A stretch of DNA of 64,000 nt from Zeimonas sediminis (lineage in GTDB: Bacteria; Pseudomonadota; Gammaproteobacteria; Burkholderiales; Burkholderiaceae_E), in contig NZ_JAMQYE010000001.1 of the NCBI RefSeq assembly GCF_023721795.1, forward strand, positions 1,550,001-1,614,000, given 5' to 3'. Both the position numbers and the translations under genes were made by a program. Numbering within the stretch: the stretch's first letter is position 1; each line of letters opens with the position of its first letter. This document shows positions 8,870-18,326 of this stretch, in pieces. Under the pieces are notes generated by a model that was given only the letters and a program-made list of their open reading frames with translations, searched no databases and was not told where the DNA came from.

Positions 8870-10212
8870 CGCAGGAGCCCCCGATGCAGCCTCACGCTTC
8901 CCGACGTTCCAGGCTCGCGGCCGCGATGCGAGCGCAGGGCGGCGGCGTGGCCGTGCTCTTCACCGCGCCGGAGAAGACCCGCAACCGCGACGCGCACTTC
9001 CCCTACCGCTGGGACAGCCACTTCTACTGGCTGACCGGCTTTCCCGAGCCCGAGGCCGTGGTGGTCGTCGTCGCCGACGCGGACCGCGAGGAATCGATCC
9101 TGTTCTGCCGGGACAAGCACGAGGAGCGCGAGATCTGGGACGGCTGGCGGCACGGCCCGGACCTGGCGCGCGAGCGCTTCGGCTTCGATCGCAGCTTCAC
9201 GATCGACAAGCTCGACGAGGAGATGCCGAAGCTGCTGGCCGACCGGCCCGCGATCTGGCACGCGATGGGCAGCGACGCCGGGCTCGACGCGCGGCTGCGC
9301 GGTTGGCTCGACGCGGTGCGCGCGCAGGCCCGCGCCGGCGTGACCGCGCCCGGACGCGCCTTCGATGTGCTGCACGTGCTCGACGAGATGCGGCTGGTCA
9401 AGGACGGGCACGAGCTCGACCTGATGCGGCGCGCGGCGAAGATCTCGGCGGCCGCCCACGTGCGCGCGATGCGCGCGGCGCGACCCGGTCGCCGCGAGTA
9501 CGAGATCGAGGCCGAACTGCTGCACGAGTTCCGCGCCGCGGGCTCGCAGTACCCGGCCTACGGCTCGATCGTCGCGGCAGGCCGCAACGCCTGCGTGCTG
9601 CACTACGTTTCGAACGACGCGCTGATGGCCGACGGCGACCTGCTGCTGATCGACGCCGGCTGCGAGCTCGACGGCTACGCCTCCGACATCACCCGCACCT
9701 TCCCGGTCAACGGACGCTTCAGCGGCCCTCAGCGCACCCTCTACGACATCGTGCTCGCGGCCCAGCAGGCGGCGATAAGCGCCACGAGGCCGGGCGCGCG
9801 CTTCACCGACCCGCACGACGCCGCGGTGCGGGTGCTCGCGCAGGGCATGGTCGACTGCGGGCTGGTCGAAGGCAGCGTCGACGCCGCGATCGAGTCCGGC
9901 GCCTACCGCCGCTTCTACATGCACCGCACCGGCCACTGGCTCGGCATGGACGTCCACGACTGCGGCGACTACCGCGAGCCCGGCGAGCCCGCCGGCGAGG
10001 GCGGCAGGCCCTGGCGCGTGCTGCGCCCCGGCATGGTGCTCACCGTCGAGCCCGGCATCTACGTGCGGGCGGCCGACGACGTGCCCCAGGCCTTCCACGA
10101 CATCGGCATCCGCATCGAGGACGACGCAGTGGTCACCGAGGGCGGCTGCGAGATCATCACCGGCGACGTGCCCAAGGCGGCCGGCGAGATCGAAGCGCTG
10201 ATGCGGAGCTGA
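8866..10212 (+). CDS. pepP: Xaa-Pro aminopeptidase
   Basis: 448 residues; a start six codons later (8884) is also possible. The N-terminal creatinase-like domain includes NRDAHFPYRWDSHFYWLTGF, typical of AMP_N aminopeptidase P. The C-terminal pita-bread domain carries the dimetal ligands: LLIDAGCELDGYASDITRTF (two Asp), HRTGHWLGMDVHDCG (His), TVEPGIY (Glu) and GIRIEDD (Glu). The enzyme removes N-terminal residues that precede proline. Coupled by ATGA to murU. In many proteobacteria pepP lies upstream of ubiH, and a UbiH-like gene indeed follows. Confidence 0.93.
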   Translation: MTQEPPMQPHASRRSRLAAAMRAQGGGVAVLFTAPEKTRNRDAHFPYRWDSHFYWLTGFPEPEAVVVVVADADREESILFCRDKHEEREIWDGWRHGPDLARERFGFDRSFTIDKLDEEMPKLLADRPAIWHAMGSDAGLDARLRGWLDAVRAQARAGVTAPGRAFDVLHVLDEMRLVKDGHELDLMRRAAKISAAAHVRAMRAARPGRREYEIEAELLHEFRAAGSQYPAYGSIVAAGRNACVLHYVSNDALMADGDLLLIDAGCELDGYASDITRTFPVNGRFSGPQRTLYDIVLAAQQAAISATRPGARFTDPHDAAVRVLAQGMVDCGLVEGSVDAAIESGAYRRFYMHRTGHWLGMDVHDCGDYREPGEPAGEGGRPWRVLRPGMVLTVEPGIYVRAADDVPQAFHDIGIRIEDDAVVTEGGCEIITGDVPKAAGEIEALMRS

Positions 10213-10302
10213 TCGAACGATGGCGCGCGCTGCCCGATCCCTGCGACGACGAGCGCTGGCGTGGCGATCGGCGATGGTGCGGCGATCGGCGGCGGCGAGG
10301 CG

Positions 10303-11439
10303 ATGACCGGCAGCGCGCCGATCCGCATCGTCGGCGGCGGCCCGGTGTCGCTGCTGCTGCGCGGCCTGCTCGTTCGCCAGGGCTTCGCATCCGCCGAGCT
10401 CGCCTGCGACCCGGTTCCGGAGACCCTGCCGCCCTGGCTCGCGCAGCGTGCGATCGCACTGTCGCTCGGCAGCTGGCAGCTGCTGACCCGGATCGCGCAT
10501 CCGCCGCCGTCCGCCCCGATCACCACCGTCGAGGTCACGCTGCGAGGCGCGGCCGGTCGCACCCGGCTCACCGCCGAAGAGCTGAGCGCCCCCGCGCTCG
10601 GCCACGTCGTCCGCTACGAAGCCCTTCATCGCGCGCTGCGCGAGGGCCTGGACCGAATCGCCCCTCCCACCCCCTCCGTCCCGTCGGCTCCGTCCACCCC
10701 TTCTCCCTTCCCCCTTCCCCCTTCACTTCCCGAACCCCTTCCCCCTTCCCCTCCCTCGATCACCGTGATCGCCGACGGCAACCCCGGCGAGGACGGCCGC
10801 TCGCGCGACTTCGACCAGGCGGCGCTGCTGGCCACGGTCAGGGTCTCGCGCCCGCAGGAGGGCGTGGCCTTCGAGCGCTTCACCGACGAGGGACCGCTCG
10901 CCCTGCTGCCGCTTCCCGAGTCCGGCCTGTGGTCGCTGGTCTGGTGCGCCCCGACCGCGGTGTCGATGAAGCGACTGGCAATGCCCGCGCCGGCGCTCGC
11001 GGCCCTGCTCCGGGAGCGCTTCGGCCCGTCGCTCGGCGAGCTCGACCTTGCCGACGCGCCGCAGCTCGCGCCGCTTCATCGCAGGCTGCGCGCGAAGGTC
11101 GCCGGCGACACCGAGGTCGCGATCGGCAACGCGGCGCAGGCGCTGCACCCGGTCGCCGGGCAGGGCATGAATCTCGGCTTTCGAGACGCCTTCGCGCTCG
11201 CGCAGCGGCTCGGCGACGCGCGTGCGCGCGGCGAGCCGCCGGCGGCCGCGCTGCGCGGCTTCGCCGGCGCGCGGCGCGCCGACCGCTTCGCCACGGTTGC
11301 GGTGACCGACGCGCTCGCCACGATCTTCACCGCGCCGCTGCTGCATCCGCTCGAGTCGGTCGCGCTCGGCGCGCTGGACCTCGCCGGTCCGGCGCGCCGG
11401 ACCCTCGCGCGCGCCTTCATGTTCGGCCTTCGCGCCTGA
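10303..11439 (+). CDS. UbiH/UbiF-family FAD-dependent monooxygenase with low-complexity insertion
   Basis: 378 residues from the ATG at 10303; an in-frame GTG at 10261 would add 14. The N-terminal dinucleotide fold reads IRIVGGGPVSLLLRGLL. The C-terminal FAD signature is very clear: GNAAQALHPVAGQGMNLGFRD, as in ubiquinone-ring hydroxylases. Between them, residues about 119-152 are a Pro/Ser run encoded by a pyrimidine-rich tract. It stands where the family normally has roughly 55 structured residues, and it leads to VIADGNPGEDG in place of the usual DG-x-x-S motif. Position after pepP fits ubiH of ubiquinone synthesis. It could be a functional variant, a degenerating copy, or a gene with an alternative hydroxylation role. 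Confidence 0.72.
   Translation: MTGSAPIRIVGGGPVSLLLRGLLVRQGFASAELACDPVPETLPPWLAQRAIALSLGSWQLLTRIAHPPPSAPITTVEVTLRGAAGRTRLTAEELSAPALGHVVRYEALHRALREGLDRIAPPTPSVPSAPSTPSPFPLPPSLPEPLPPSPPSITVIADGNPGEDGRSRDFDQAALLATVRVSRPQEGVAFERFTDEGPLALLPLPESGLWSLVWCAPTAVSMKRLAMPAPALAALLRERFGPSLGELDLADAPQLAPLHRRLRAKVAGDTEVAIGNAAQALHPVAGQGMNLGFRDAFALAQRLGDARARGEPPAAALRGFAGARRADRFATVAVTDALATIFTAPLLHPLESVALGALDLAGPARRTLARAFMFGLRA
10661..10758 (+). repeat. Polypyrimidine low-complexity tract inside the UbiH-like gene
   Basis: About 98 bases almost wholly C and T, with repeated cccctt/ccttcccc units such as ttcccccttcccccttc. The reading frame stays open and gives a Pro/Ser/Leu peptide. The composition differs from all neighbouring coding sequence. 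Such a tract is prone to slippage and to triplex formation. Confidence 0.8.
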
Positions 11440-11542
11440 GCCGGGAGGCTCGGGCGGGCCCGGCGCCCGATCGTCCGCCGCGGGCCGGGCGCGCTCGCGC
11501 TCATATTGCGATGCACAGTTTTTAGGCAGCGCGATATGGCGT

Positions 11543-11548
11543 TAGAAT
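11543..11548 (+). promoter_or_regulatory. Candidate -10 box for dusB-fis
   Basis: TAGAAT in the 157-base gap before dusB, next to an AT-rich patch (cacagttttta) that could hold a weak -35 about 17 bases upstream. In other bacteria dusB-fis is under strong growth-rate control. Judged by eye only. Confidence 0.4.
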
Positions 11549-11596
11549 CGCCGTCCCGCCGGCCTTCGCGCCCGTCCCCGTCCACCCCGCCGACAG

Positions 11597-12709
11597 ATGC
11601 CCTCAGCGATGCGAATCGGTCCCTTCGCCCTGCGCAACAACGTCTTCGTTGCGCCGATGGCAGGCGTGACCGACCGGCCCTACCGTCAGCTTTGCAAGCG
11701 GCTCGGCGCGGGCTACGCGGTCTCCGAGATGGCGGCGTCGAACCCGCGGCTGTGGGCCAGCGTCAAGACCTCGCGGCGCATCGACCACGCGGGCGAGATG
11801 GAGCCGAAGGCGGTGCAACTCGCCGGCGCCGACCCCGCGATGATGGCCGAGGCCGCGCGCTTCAACGTCGATCGCGGCGCGCAGATCATCGACATCAACA
11901 TGGGCTGCCCGGTCAAGAAGGTCTGCAACGCCTGGTCGGGCTCGGCGCTGATGGCCGACGAGCCGCTCGCGCGAGCGATCGTCGAGGCGGTGGCTTCGGC
12001 GGTCGGCGTGCCGGTCACCGTCAAGATGCGCACCGGCCCCACGCCCGGCTCGCGCAACGCGGTCGCGCTCGCGCGGGACTTCGAACGGGCCGGCGCGGCG
12101 ATGATCACGGTGCACGGCCGCACGCGCGCCTGCGGATACGGCGGCCACGCGGAGTACGACACGATCGCCGCGGTCAAGGCCGCGGTGTCGGTGCCGGTGG
12201 TCGCCAACGGCGACATCGACAGCCCGGCAAAGGCACGCGAGGTGCTGCGGCTGACAGGCGCCGACGCGGTGATGATCGGGCGCGCCGCGCAGGGCCGGCC
12301 CTGGATCTTCCGCGAGGTCGCGCATTTCCTCGAGACGGGCACCCTGCTCGCGCCGCCCGGCCCCGCCGAGCTGCGCGCGATGCTGCGCGAGCACCTGCTC
12401 GATCACTACGCCTTCCACGGCGAGTTCACCGGCGTGCGCACCGCCCGCAAGCACGTGGGCTGGTACCTGCGCGCTTTCGAGCGCGACAGCGCGCCCGGGC
12501 GCGACGACGCGGCCGCGCCGGGCCAGGACGCCGGCGCGCTGCGCGATTTCCTCGATCGCTTCAACCGGCTCGAAGAGCCGGCGCGCCAGCTCGACGCGAT
12601 CGACGCCTACCTCGACGAAACCGCGCCGGCCCGCGCGAAGGCCGCCCGCCGCATCGCCGACTGCGACGCGGCCAACGACAAGCAGTTCCGCTGGAGCCAC
12701 CTGGCATGA
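11597..12709 (+). CDS. dusB: tRNA-dihydrouridine synthase B
   Basis: 370 residues with a TIM-barrel FMN enzyme signature. [20 protein letters not shown] is the N-terminal family motif, and the catalytic Cys lies in [11 protein letters not shown] (about residue 110). ITVHGRTR and [13 protein letters not shown] bind FMN phosphate. It reduces uridine 17 in the tRNA D-loop, with NADPH as donor. A second ATG at 11609 (MRIGPF) is possible. A 25-residue polar insertion near the C-terminus ([16 protein letters not shown]) is unusual. The fis gene overlaps its stop (ATGA), the classical dusB-fis operon. Confidence 0.95.
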   Translation: MPSAMRIGPFALRNNVFVAPMAGVTDRPYRQLCKRLGAGYAVSEMAASNPRLWASVKTSRRIDHAGEMEPKAVQLAGADPAMMAEAARFNVDRGAQIIDINMGCPVKKVCNAWSGSALMADEPLARAIVEAVASAVGVPVTVKMRTGPTPGSRNAVALARDFERAGAAMITVHGRTRACGYGGHAEYDTIAAVKAAVSVPVVANGDIDSPAKAREVLRLTGADAVMIGRAAQGRPWIFREVAHFLETGTLLAPPGPAELRAMLREHLLDHYAFHGEFTGVRTARKHVGWYLRAFERDSAPGRDDAAAPGQDAGALRDFLDRFNRLEEPARQLDAIDAYLDETAPARAKAARRIADCDAANDKQFRWSHLA

Positions 12710-12942
12710 GCAGGCAACCGAGTCTCGACGAAGCCGTATCGAAGAGCCTGGAGCGCTATTTCCGCGACCTCGAAGGCACGCCCCCGAACGCGATCTACCA
12801 GATGGTCATCCAGGCGGTCGAGCGCCCGATGCTCGAGGTCGTGATGCGCGAGGCGCAGGGCAACCAGCTTCGCGCGAGCGAGATGCTCGGCATCAACCGG
12901 AACACGCTGCGCAAGAAGCTGCAGATGCACGGAATGCTCTGA
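12706..12942 (+). CDS. fis: DNA-binding protein Fis
   Basis: 78 residues, close to betaproteobacterial Fis. The C-terminal helix-turn-helix reads [21 protein letters not shown], nearly identical to the Fis/NtrC-type HTH. The N-terminal part ([18 protein letters not shown]) forms the dimerisation helix; the beta-hairpin arm of E. coli Fis (98 residues) is shortened. Fis bends DNA and modulates rRNA promoters, recombination and replication. The ATG overlaps the dusB stop codon, so translation is coupled. purH starts 20 bases after its stop. Confidence 0.93.
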   Translation: MSRQPSLDEAVSKSLERYFRDLEGTPPNAIYQMVIQAVERPMLEVVMREAQGNQLRASEMLGINRNTLRKKLQMHGML

Positions 12943-12962
12943 ACGCAAACCCTCGAGAATCC

Positions 12963-14591
12963 ATGACCCAGACCGACACCTCCGACAAGACGGCATCGAC
13001 GATCCCGGTCCGCCGCGCGCTGATCAGCGTTTCCGACAAGACCGGCGTCGTCGAGCTCGCGCGCGCGCTCGCCTCGCTGGGCGTGGCCATCCTCTCGACC
13101 GGCGGCACCGCGAAGCTGCTGGCCGACAGCGGCGTCGCGGTCACCGAGGTCTCCGCGCACACCGGCTTTCCCGAGATGCTCGACGGCCGCGTCAAGACGC
13201 TGCACCCGAAGATCCACGGCGGCCTGCTCGCGCGGCGCGACGCGGACTCGCACATGGCGGCGATCGCCGAGCACGGCATCCCGACGATCGACCTGCTGGT
13301 GGTGAACCTCTATCCGTTCGAGGCCACCGTCGCGAAGCCCGACTGCACGCTCGAGGACGCGATCGAGAACATCGACATCGGCGGCCCGGCCATGGTCCGC
13401 TCGGGCGCCAAGAACTGGCGCGGCGTCGGCGTGCTGACATCGGCCTCGCAGTACGAGGCGGCGCTGGCCGAGATCCGCGACACCGGCGGCCTGTCCGACG
13501 CCACCCGCTTCGCGCTGGCGGTGGCCGCCTTCAACGCGATCTCCAACTACGACGGCGCGATCAGCGACTGGCTGTCGTCGCTGAACCCGGACGGCACGCG
13601 AAGCGCCTTCCCCGCGCAGAGCAACGGCCGCTTCGTCAAGCTGCAGGACCTGCGCTACGGCGAGAACCCCCACCAGGCCGCCGCGTTCTACCGCGACCTT
13701 CACCCCGCCCCGGGTTCGCTGGTCACCGCGAGCCAGTTGCAGGGCAAGGAGCTGTCGTACAACAACATCGCCGATGCCGACGCTGCCTGGGAGTGCGTGA
13801 AGAGCTTCGACGCGCCCGCCTGCGTGATCGTCAAGCATGCCAACCCCTGCGGCGTGGCCGTGGGCAAGGACTCGGCCGACGCCTACGCGCGGGCCTTCCG
13901 CACCGATCCCACTTCCGCCTTCGGCGGCATCATCGCGTTCAACCGGCCGGTCGACGGCGAGGCCGCGCGCGCGGTCTCGAAGCAGTTCGTCGAGGTGCTG
14001 CTGGCGCCCGCCTACACCGACGAGGCCCGGCAGGTGCTGTCGGCCAAGGCCAACGCGCGCGTGCTCGAGATCCCGCTCGACGGCGTGAAGCCCGACGGCG
14101 CGACAGACTGGGAGCGCGGCCGCAACTCGCACGACGTCAAGCGGATCGGCTCGGGCCTGCTGATCCAGACCGCCGACAACCGCGAGGTCGGCGCCGGCGA
14201 GCTGAAGGTCGTCACGAAGAAGGCGCCCTCGCAGGCCCAGCTCGCCGACCTGCTGTTCGCGTGGCGGGTCGCCAAGTACGTGAAGTCCAACGCGATCGTG
14301 TTCTGCGGCGACGGCGCCACGCTGGGCGTCGGCGCCGGCCAGATGAGCCGCATCGACTCGGCGCGCATCGCGTCGATCAAGGCGCAGAACGCCGGCCTCA
14401 CGCTGGCCGGCTCGGTGGTCGCGTCCGACGCGTTCTTCCCGTTCCGCGACGGCCTCGACGTGGTCGTCGACGCGGGCGCGGTCGCGGTGATCCAGCCCGG
14501 CGGCTCGGTTCGCGACGACGAGGTCATCGCGGCCGCCGACGAGCGCGGCATCGCGATGGTGCTCACCGGCGTGCGGCACTTCCGGCATTGA
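12963..14591 (+). CDS. purH: Bifunctional AICAR formyltransferase / IMP cyclohydrolase
   Basis: 542 residues. After an 18-residue polar leader the N-terminal MGS-like domain begins ([20 protein letters not shown]), with [20 protein letters not shown]. The C-terminal AICAR transformylase domain contains the catalytic KHANPCG (Lys291-His292) and ends [11 protein letters not shown]. It catalyses the last two steps of purine synthesis, AICAR to FAICAR to IMP, in the cytosol. It sits between fis and ruvC, the usual betaproteobacterial order. Its stop codon overlaps the TTG start of ruvC. Confidence 0.97.
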   Translation: MTQTDTSDKTASTIPVRRALISVSDKTGVVELARALASLGVAILSTGGTAKLLADSGVAVTEVSAHTGFPEMLDGRVKTLHPKIHGGLLARRDADSHMAAIAEHGIPTIDLLVVNLYPFEATVAKPDCTLEDAIENIDIGGPAMVRSGAKNWRGVGVLTSASQYEAALAEIRDTGGLSDATRFALAVAAFNAISNYDGAISDWLSSLNPDGTRSAFPAQSNGRFVKLQDLRYGENPHQAAAFYRDLHPAPGSLVTASQLQGKELSYNNIADADAAWECVKSFDAPACVIVKHANPCGVAVGKDSADAYARAFRTDPTSAFGGIIAFNRPVDGEAARAVSKQFVEVLLAPAYTDEARQVLSAKANARVLEIPLDGVKPDGATDWERGRNSHDVKRIGSGLLIQTADNREVGAGELKVVTKKAPSQAQLADLLFAWRVAKYVKSNAIVFCGDGATLGVGAGQMSRIDSARIASIKAQNAGLTLAGSVVASDAFFPFRDGLDVVVDAGAVAVIQPGGSVRDDEVIAAADERGIAMVLTGVRHFRH

Positions 14592-15142
14592 TCCGCATCC
14601 TCGGCATCGACCCCGGGCTGCGCGTCACCGGCTTCGGGGTCGTCGACGCCGACGGGCCGCGGCTTCGCTACGTCGCCAGCGGCGTGATCCGCATCGGCGG
14701 CGGCGCGCTGCCGCCGCGTCTCAAGACCGTCCACGACGGGCTGGCCGAGGTGATCCGCGAGTACCGGCCGCAGGTCGCGGCGGTCGAGATCGTCTTCGTA
14801 AACGCCAATCCGCAGTCGACGCTGCTGCTAGGCCAGGCGCGGGGGGCGGCGATCACCACCGCGGTCGTCCACGAGCTGCCGGTCAGCGAGTACACCGCGA
14901 TGCAGGTCAAGCAGGCGGTGGCCGGCTACGGTCGCGCGGCCAAGGCGCAGGTCCAGGCGATGGTGCAGCGCCTGCTCGCGTTGCCCGGGCTGCCGTCCAC
15001 CGACGCGGCCGACGCGCTGGCCTGCGCGATCTGCCACGCGAACGCGGCAACGATGACCGCGGCGGCGGCCGCGCAGATGGCGCCGGTGCCGCGCGGCCGG
15101 TCCGGGCGCGGCCTGAGGATGCGCGCGGGGCGGCTGCGCTGA
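14588..15142 (+). CDS. ruvC: Crossover junction endodeoxyribonuclease RuvC
   Basis: 184 residues. The start is TTG overlapping the purH stop (TTGA). No ATG exists before the catalytic block IRILGIDPG, so TTG is required for a normal N-terminus. The four acidic residues are in place: Asp8 (GIDPG), Glu67 (AVEIVF), Asp139 and Asp142 (STDAADALA). It resolves Holliday junctions in complex with RuvAB, whose genes follow. The C-terminus has an Arg-rich tail ([16 protein letters not shown]). The start codon choice is the only uncertainty. Confidence 0.94.
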   Translation: MIRILGIDPGLRVTGFGVVDADGPRLRYVASGVIRIGGGALPPRLKTVHDGLAEVIREYRPQVAAVEIVFVNANPQSTLLLGQARGAAITTAVVHELPVSEYTAMQVKQAVAGYGRAAKAQVQAMVQRLLALPGLPSTDAADALACAICHANAATMTAAAAAQMAPVPRGRSGRGLRMRAGRLR

Positions 15143-15198
15143 TCCCGCCTGCGCCGGGCCCGTCCGCCGTCGCCCGGCGCGGCGCCTCCGGCTTCGGC

Positions 15199-15204
15199 TA
15201 AACT
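15199..15204 (+). promoter_or_regulatory. -10-like box immediately before ruvA
   Basis: TAAACT, ending 6 bases before the ruvA ATG. If it is used, transcription would start at or next to the A of the start codon (a leaderless mRNA). No -35 is apparent in the GC-rich sequence upstream. Confidence 0.35.
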
Positions 15205-15210
15205 GCATCG

Positions 15211-15792
15211 ATGATCGGTCGCCTGTCCGGAATCCTGCTCGAGAAGAACCCGCCGATGGTGCTGGTCGACGCCGGCGGCGTCGGCTACGAGGTCGACGTG
15301 CCGATGAGCACCTTCTACGACCTGCCGGCCGTCGGCCAGAAGGTCGTGCTGCTGGTCCAGCAGGTGGTGCGCGAGGACGCCCACCTGCTCTACGGCTTCC
15401 TCACCGCCGGCGAACGCGACGCCTTCCGCGAGCTGATCAAGGTGGCCGGCGTCGGCCCGCGCACCGCGCTGGCGGTTCTCTCGGGCATGTCGGTCGGCGA
15501 CCTCGCCCGCGCGGTGGCCGCCCAGGAGAGCGCACGGCTGGTCAAGGTGCCCGGCATCGGCAAGAAGACCGCCGAGCGGCTGCTGCTCGAGCTCAAGGGC
15601 AGGCTCGCGCCCGAACTGCCCGGGGCGGCGGGCCGGGGCCCGGTCGACGAGGCCGGCGCCGACGTGCTGCGCGCGCTGCTCGCGCTCGGCTACTCCGAGC
15701 GCGAGGCGACGGCGGCGGTCAAGCAACTGCCCGCCGACGTCGCGGTGTCCGAGGGCATCCGGCAGGCGCTGCGCAACCTGGCCAAGCCATGA
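15211..15792 (+). CDS. ruvA: Holliday junction branch migration protein RuvA
   Basis: 193 residues. It starts [20 protein letters not shown], the OB-fold domain I. Two helix-hairpin-helix motifs follow ([21 protein letters not shown] and [21 protein letters not shown]). The C-terminal domain III that binds RuvB is present ([21 protein letters not shown]). The RuvA tetramer holds the four-way junction while RuvB motors pump DNA. No clear ribosome site precedes the ATG, and the -10-like TAAACT lies 6 bases upstream. The stop overlaps the ruvB ATG (ATGA). Confidence 0.96.
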   Translation: MIGRLSGILLEKNPPMVLVDAGGVGYEVDVPMSTFYDLPAVGQKVVLLVQQVVREDAHLLYGFLTAGERDAFRELIKVAGVGPRTALAVLSGMSVGDLARAVAAQESARLVKVPGIGKKTAERLLLELKGRLAPELPGAAGRGPVDEAGADVLRALLALGYSEREATAAVKQLPADVAVSEGIRQALRNLAKP

Positions 15793-16841
15793 TCGAGCAC
15801 GACCGGCTGATCGCGCCGTCGGCGGCCACGCCCGCCGAAGAGGCGGTCGAGCGCGCGCTGCGCCCCAAGCGGCTCGCCGACTACGTGGGGCAGCCGCGCA
15901 TCCGCGAGCAGCTCGAGATCTTCATCGGCGCCGCGCGCGCGCGCGCCGAGGCGCTCGACCACGTCCTGCTGTTCGGCCCCCCGGGCCTGGGCAAGACCAC
16001 GCTCGCGCACATCATCGCCGCGGAAATGGGCGTGGGCCTGCGCCAGACCTCGGGCCCGGTGCTGGAGAAGCCCGGCGACCTGGCCGCGCTGCTCACGAAC
16101 CTCGAGAAGAACGACGTGCTCTTCATCGACGAGATCCACCGGCTGAGCCCGGTCGTCGAGGAGATCCTGTACCCGGCTCTCGAGGACTACCAGATCGACA
16201 TCATGATCGGCGAGGGCCCGGCCGCCCGCTCGATCAAGCTCGACCTGCAGCCCTTCACGCTGGTCGGCGCCACCACGCGCGCCGGCATGCTCACGAACCC
16301 GCTGCGCGACCGCTTCGGCATCATCGCGCGGCTCGAGTTCTACGAAGTGGCCGACCTCGCGCTGATCGTCGCCCGTTCCGCCCAGCTGCTCGGCGCGCAG
16401 GTCACCGACGACGGCGCGCTCGAGATCGCCAGGCGCTCGCGCGGCACGCCGCGGATCGCCAACCGGCTGCTTCGCCGGGTGCGCGACTACGCCGAGGTGA
16501 AGGCCCGGGGCCTGATCGACGCGAAGGTCGCGGATGCGGCGCTTTCCATGCTCGAGGTCGACGCCGCCGGCTTCGACCTGATGGACCGCAAGCTGCTCGA
16601 GGCGATCGTCCACCGCTTCGGCGGCGGGCCGGTCGGCCTCGACAACCTCGCCGCGGCGATCGGCGAGGAGCGCGACACGATCGAGGACGTGCTCGAGCCC
16701 TACCTGATCCAGCAGGGCTACCTGCAGCGCACGCCGCGCGGCCGCGTCGCCAGCGCCGCCGCCTGGCGCCACCTTGGGCTGGCCGCGCCCGGGCGCGCCG
16801 AACCCGGGCTCTGGGCCGACGACGCGCCGCAGGCCGGATGA
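15789..16841 (+). CDS. ruvB: Holliday junction branch migration DNA helicase RuvB
   Basis: 350 residues of the AAA+ family. Walker A is GPPGLGKTT (residues 63-71), Walker B is FIDEIH (about 113-117), sensor 1 is in GATTRAGML and the arginine-finger region follows PLRDRFG. The C-terminal winged helix ends [20 protein letters not shown]. Hexamers on either side of RuvA translocate the DNA arms. It completes ruvCAB in one operon. The ATG overlaps ruvA by four bases, and the stop overlaps the rhomboid gene start in the same way. Confidence 0.97.
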   Translation: MIEHDRLIAPSAATPAEEAVERALRPKRLADYVGQPRIREQLEIFIGAARARAEALDHVLLFGPPGLGKTTLAHIIAAEMGVGLRQTSGPVLEKPGDLAALLTNLEKNDVLFIDEIHRLSPVVEEILYPALEDYQIDIMIGEGPAARSIKLDLQPFTLVGATTRAGMLTNPLRDRFGIIARLEFYEVADLALIVARSAQLLGAQVTDDGALEIARRSRGTPRIANRLLRRVRDYAEVKARGLIDAKVADAALSMLEVDAAGFDLMDRKLLEAIVHRFGGGPVGLDNLAAAIGEERDTIEDVLEPYLIQQGYLQRTPRGRVASAAAWRHLGLAAPGRAEPGLWADDAPQAG

Positions 16842-17563
16842 TCGATCCGTTTCTCCACCGGCTCAGGCAGGCCACGCCGCACGCCCGGGTCACCGGCACG
16901 CTGATCGCGCTGAACCTGCTGGTCTGGCTGGCGAACCTCGCCGACGGCCTGAACCCGGTGCTGCCCGACGCTCGCGAGCTGCTCGCCTGGGGCGGAAACC
17001 TGCTGCCGCTGACGCAACGCGAGCCCTGGCGGCTGGTCAGCGCGATGTTCCTGCACGCGGGCATCATCCACCTGGCCTTCAACATGTGGGCCCTGTGGAA
17101 CGTCGGCAGCATCTCCGAGCGCTTCTACGGCAACACGCAATTCGCGCTGATCTACCTGCTCTCCGGCCTGTTCGGCTCGCTGGCCAGCCTGTTCTTCGCG
17201 GCGCGCACCGCCGTGTCGGTCGGCGCGTCGGGCGCGATCTTCGGGATCACCGGCGCGCTGCTGGCGGCCATCCTGCTCAAGCGCGACAAGCTGCCGGGGC
17301 CGCTGGTGGCCTCGATGCGCTCGTCGCTGTTCATGTTCGTCGGCTACTCGCTGTTCCTCGGCTTCACGTCGGGGGTCGTCGACAACGCGGCGCACGTGGG
17401 CGGGCTGGTCTCGGGCTTCCTGCTCGCCTGGATCATGGCCGAGAAGTTCGACTGGGCCGAGTACCGGCGGCACGCGGTCTCGCGCGCGCTGCTGGCGGTG
17501 GGCGCGGCGCTGGCCGCCGCCTTCACCCTCTGGCAGCTGCTGCCCGCGCGGCCAGCGCTGTGA
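16838..17563 (+). CDS. Rhomboid-family intramembrane serine protease
   Basis: 241 residues with about six or seven hydrophobic segments. The catalytic Ser131 lies in VGASGAIFG and the partner His186 in [14 protein letters not shown]. The oxyanion helpers His78 and Asn82 are in [14 protein letters not shown]. Rhomboids cut transmembrane helices inside the bilayer; the substrate here is unknown. The gene is coupled to ruvB by ATGA, which looks like operon hitch-hiking and gives no functional hint. The last 41 bases overlap the 3' end of eda on the other strand. Confidence 0.88.
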   Translation: MIDPFLHRLRQATPHARVTGTLIALNLLVWLANLADGLNPVLPDARELLAWGGNLLPLTQREPWRLVSAMFLHAGIIHLAFNMWALWNVGSISERFYGNTQFALIYLLSGLFGSLASLFFAARTAVSVGASGAIFGITGALLAAILLKRDKLPGPLVASMRSSLFMFVGYSLFLGFTSGVVDNAAHVGGLVSGFLLAWIMAEKFDWAEYRRHAVSRALLAVGAALAAAFTLWQLLPARPAL

Positions 17564-18233
17564 TCCGGGCCCAGTCCCGGGCGGACAGCGCATCGGCCGG
17601 CGTCAGCCAAGAACCGCCCACCGCGAACACGTTCGGAAGCGCCAGGTACTGGGCCAGGTTGTCCTGCGTGACGCCGCCGGTCGGGCAGAAGCGCAGGTCG
17701 GGGAAAGGGCCGGCAAGCGCCTTGAGCATCGGCACGCCCCCCGCCACCGAAGCCGGGAAGAGCTTCAGCTCCCGATGGCCCCGATTGGCGGCGGCCATCG
17801 CCTCCGACGGGGTCATCACGCCCGGGACGAACGCGATGCCCTCGTCGCGGGCGGCCTCGGAGAGTTCGGGCGCCCAGCCAGGCGACAGCGCGAAGCGCGC
17901 GCCGGCCTCGCGCACCGCCCGCATCTCGGCGGGCCGGGTCACCGTGCCGGCGCCGACCAGCGCCCCGGGCACTTCCGCCGCGATCCGCCGGATCGACTCC
18001 AGTCCGGCGGGCGTTCGCAGCGTGACCTCCAGGGCGTTCACCCCGCCGGCCAGCAGCGCGCGCGCCAGCGGCACCGCGTCGTCGGCGTCCGCCACGACGA
18101 TGACCGGAATCACCGGGCAAGCAAGCAGGCCGGCCAGCGAAGCGTTCGCGCCGACAGGATCGGCGGGGCGCGACGACCGAGCCGAATCGGCTGGCGACGG
18201 GACGGGATCGGGGCGAACTTCGGGACGATTCAT
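17523..18233 (-). CDS. eda: 2-dehydro-3-deoxy-phosphogluconate (KDPG) aldolase
   Basis: 236 residues, with about 30 extra polar residues at the N-terminus compared with E. coli Eda. Catalytic Glu69 is in LEVTLRT, the Schiff-base Lys157 in ELKLFPAS, and phosphate binding is by [11 protein letters not shown]. It cleaves KDPG to pyruvate and glyceraldehyde-3-phosphate, the last step of the Entner-Doudoroff route. It is divergent from a KDG kinase gene, so together they take 2-keto-3-deoxygluconate to central metabolism. The 3' end overlaps the convergent rhomboid gene by 41 bases. The true start may lie further in. Confidence 0.9.
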   Translation of the reverse strand: MNRPEVRPDPVPSPADSARSSRPADPVGANASLAGLLACPVIPVIVVADADDAVPLARALLAGGVNALEVTLRTPAGLESIRRIAAEVPGALVGAGTVTRPAEMRAVREAGARFALSPGWAPELSEAARDEGIAFVPGVMTPSEAMAAANRGHRELKLFPASVAGGVPMLKALAGPFPDLRFCPTGGVTQDNLAQYLALPNVFAVGGSWLTPADALSARDWARITALAARAAAARG

Positions 18234-18326
18234 GGCGGACTCCGGAGCCGGCCTCGCGCGCCCGACGGGGGCCGCGCCGAAACCGGCACAATAGAAAGAT
18301 TCGCGCCCGCAACCTTACCGGAACCC

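Noticed and set aside
10261-11439. A frameshifted or split ubiH pseudogene
   Set aside because: One frame runs from start to FAD signature and stop without interruption; the insertion is in frame, so a variant gene is the better reading.
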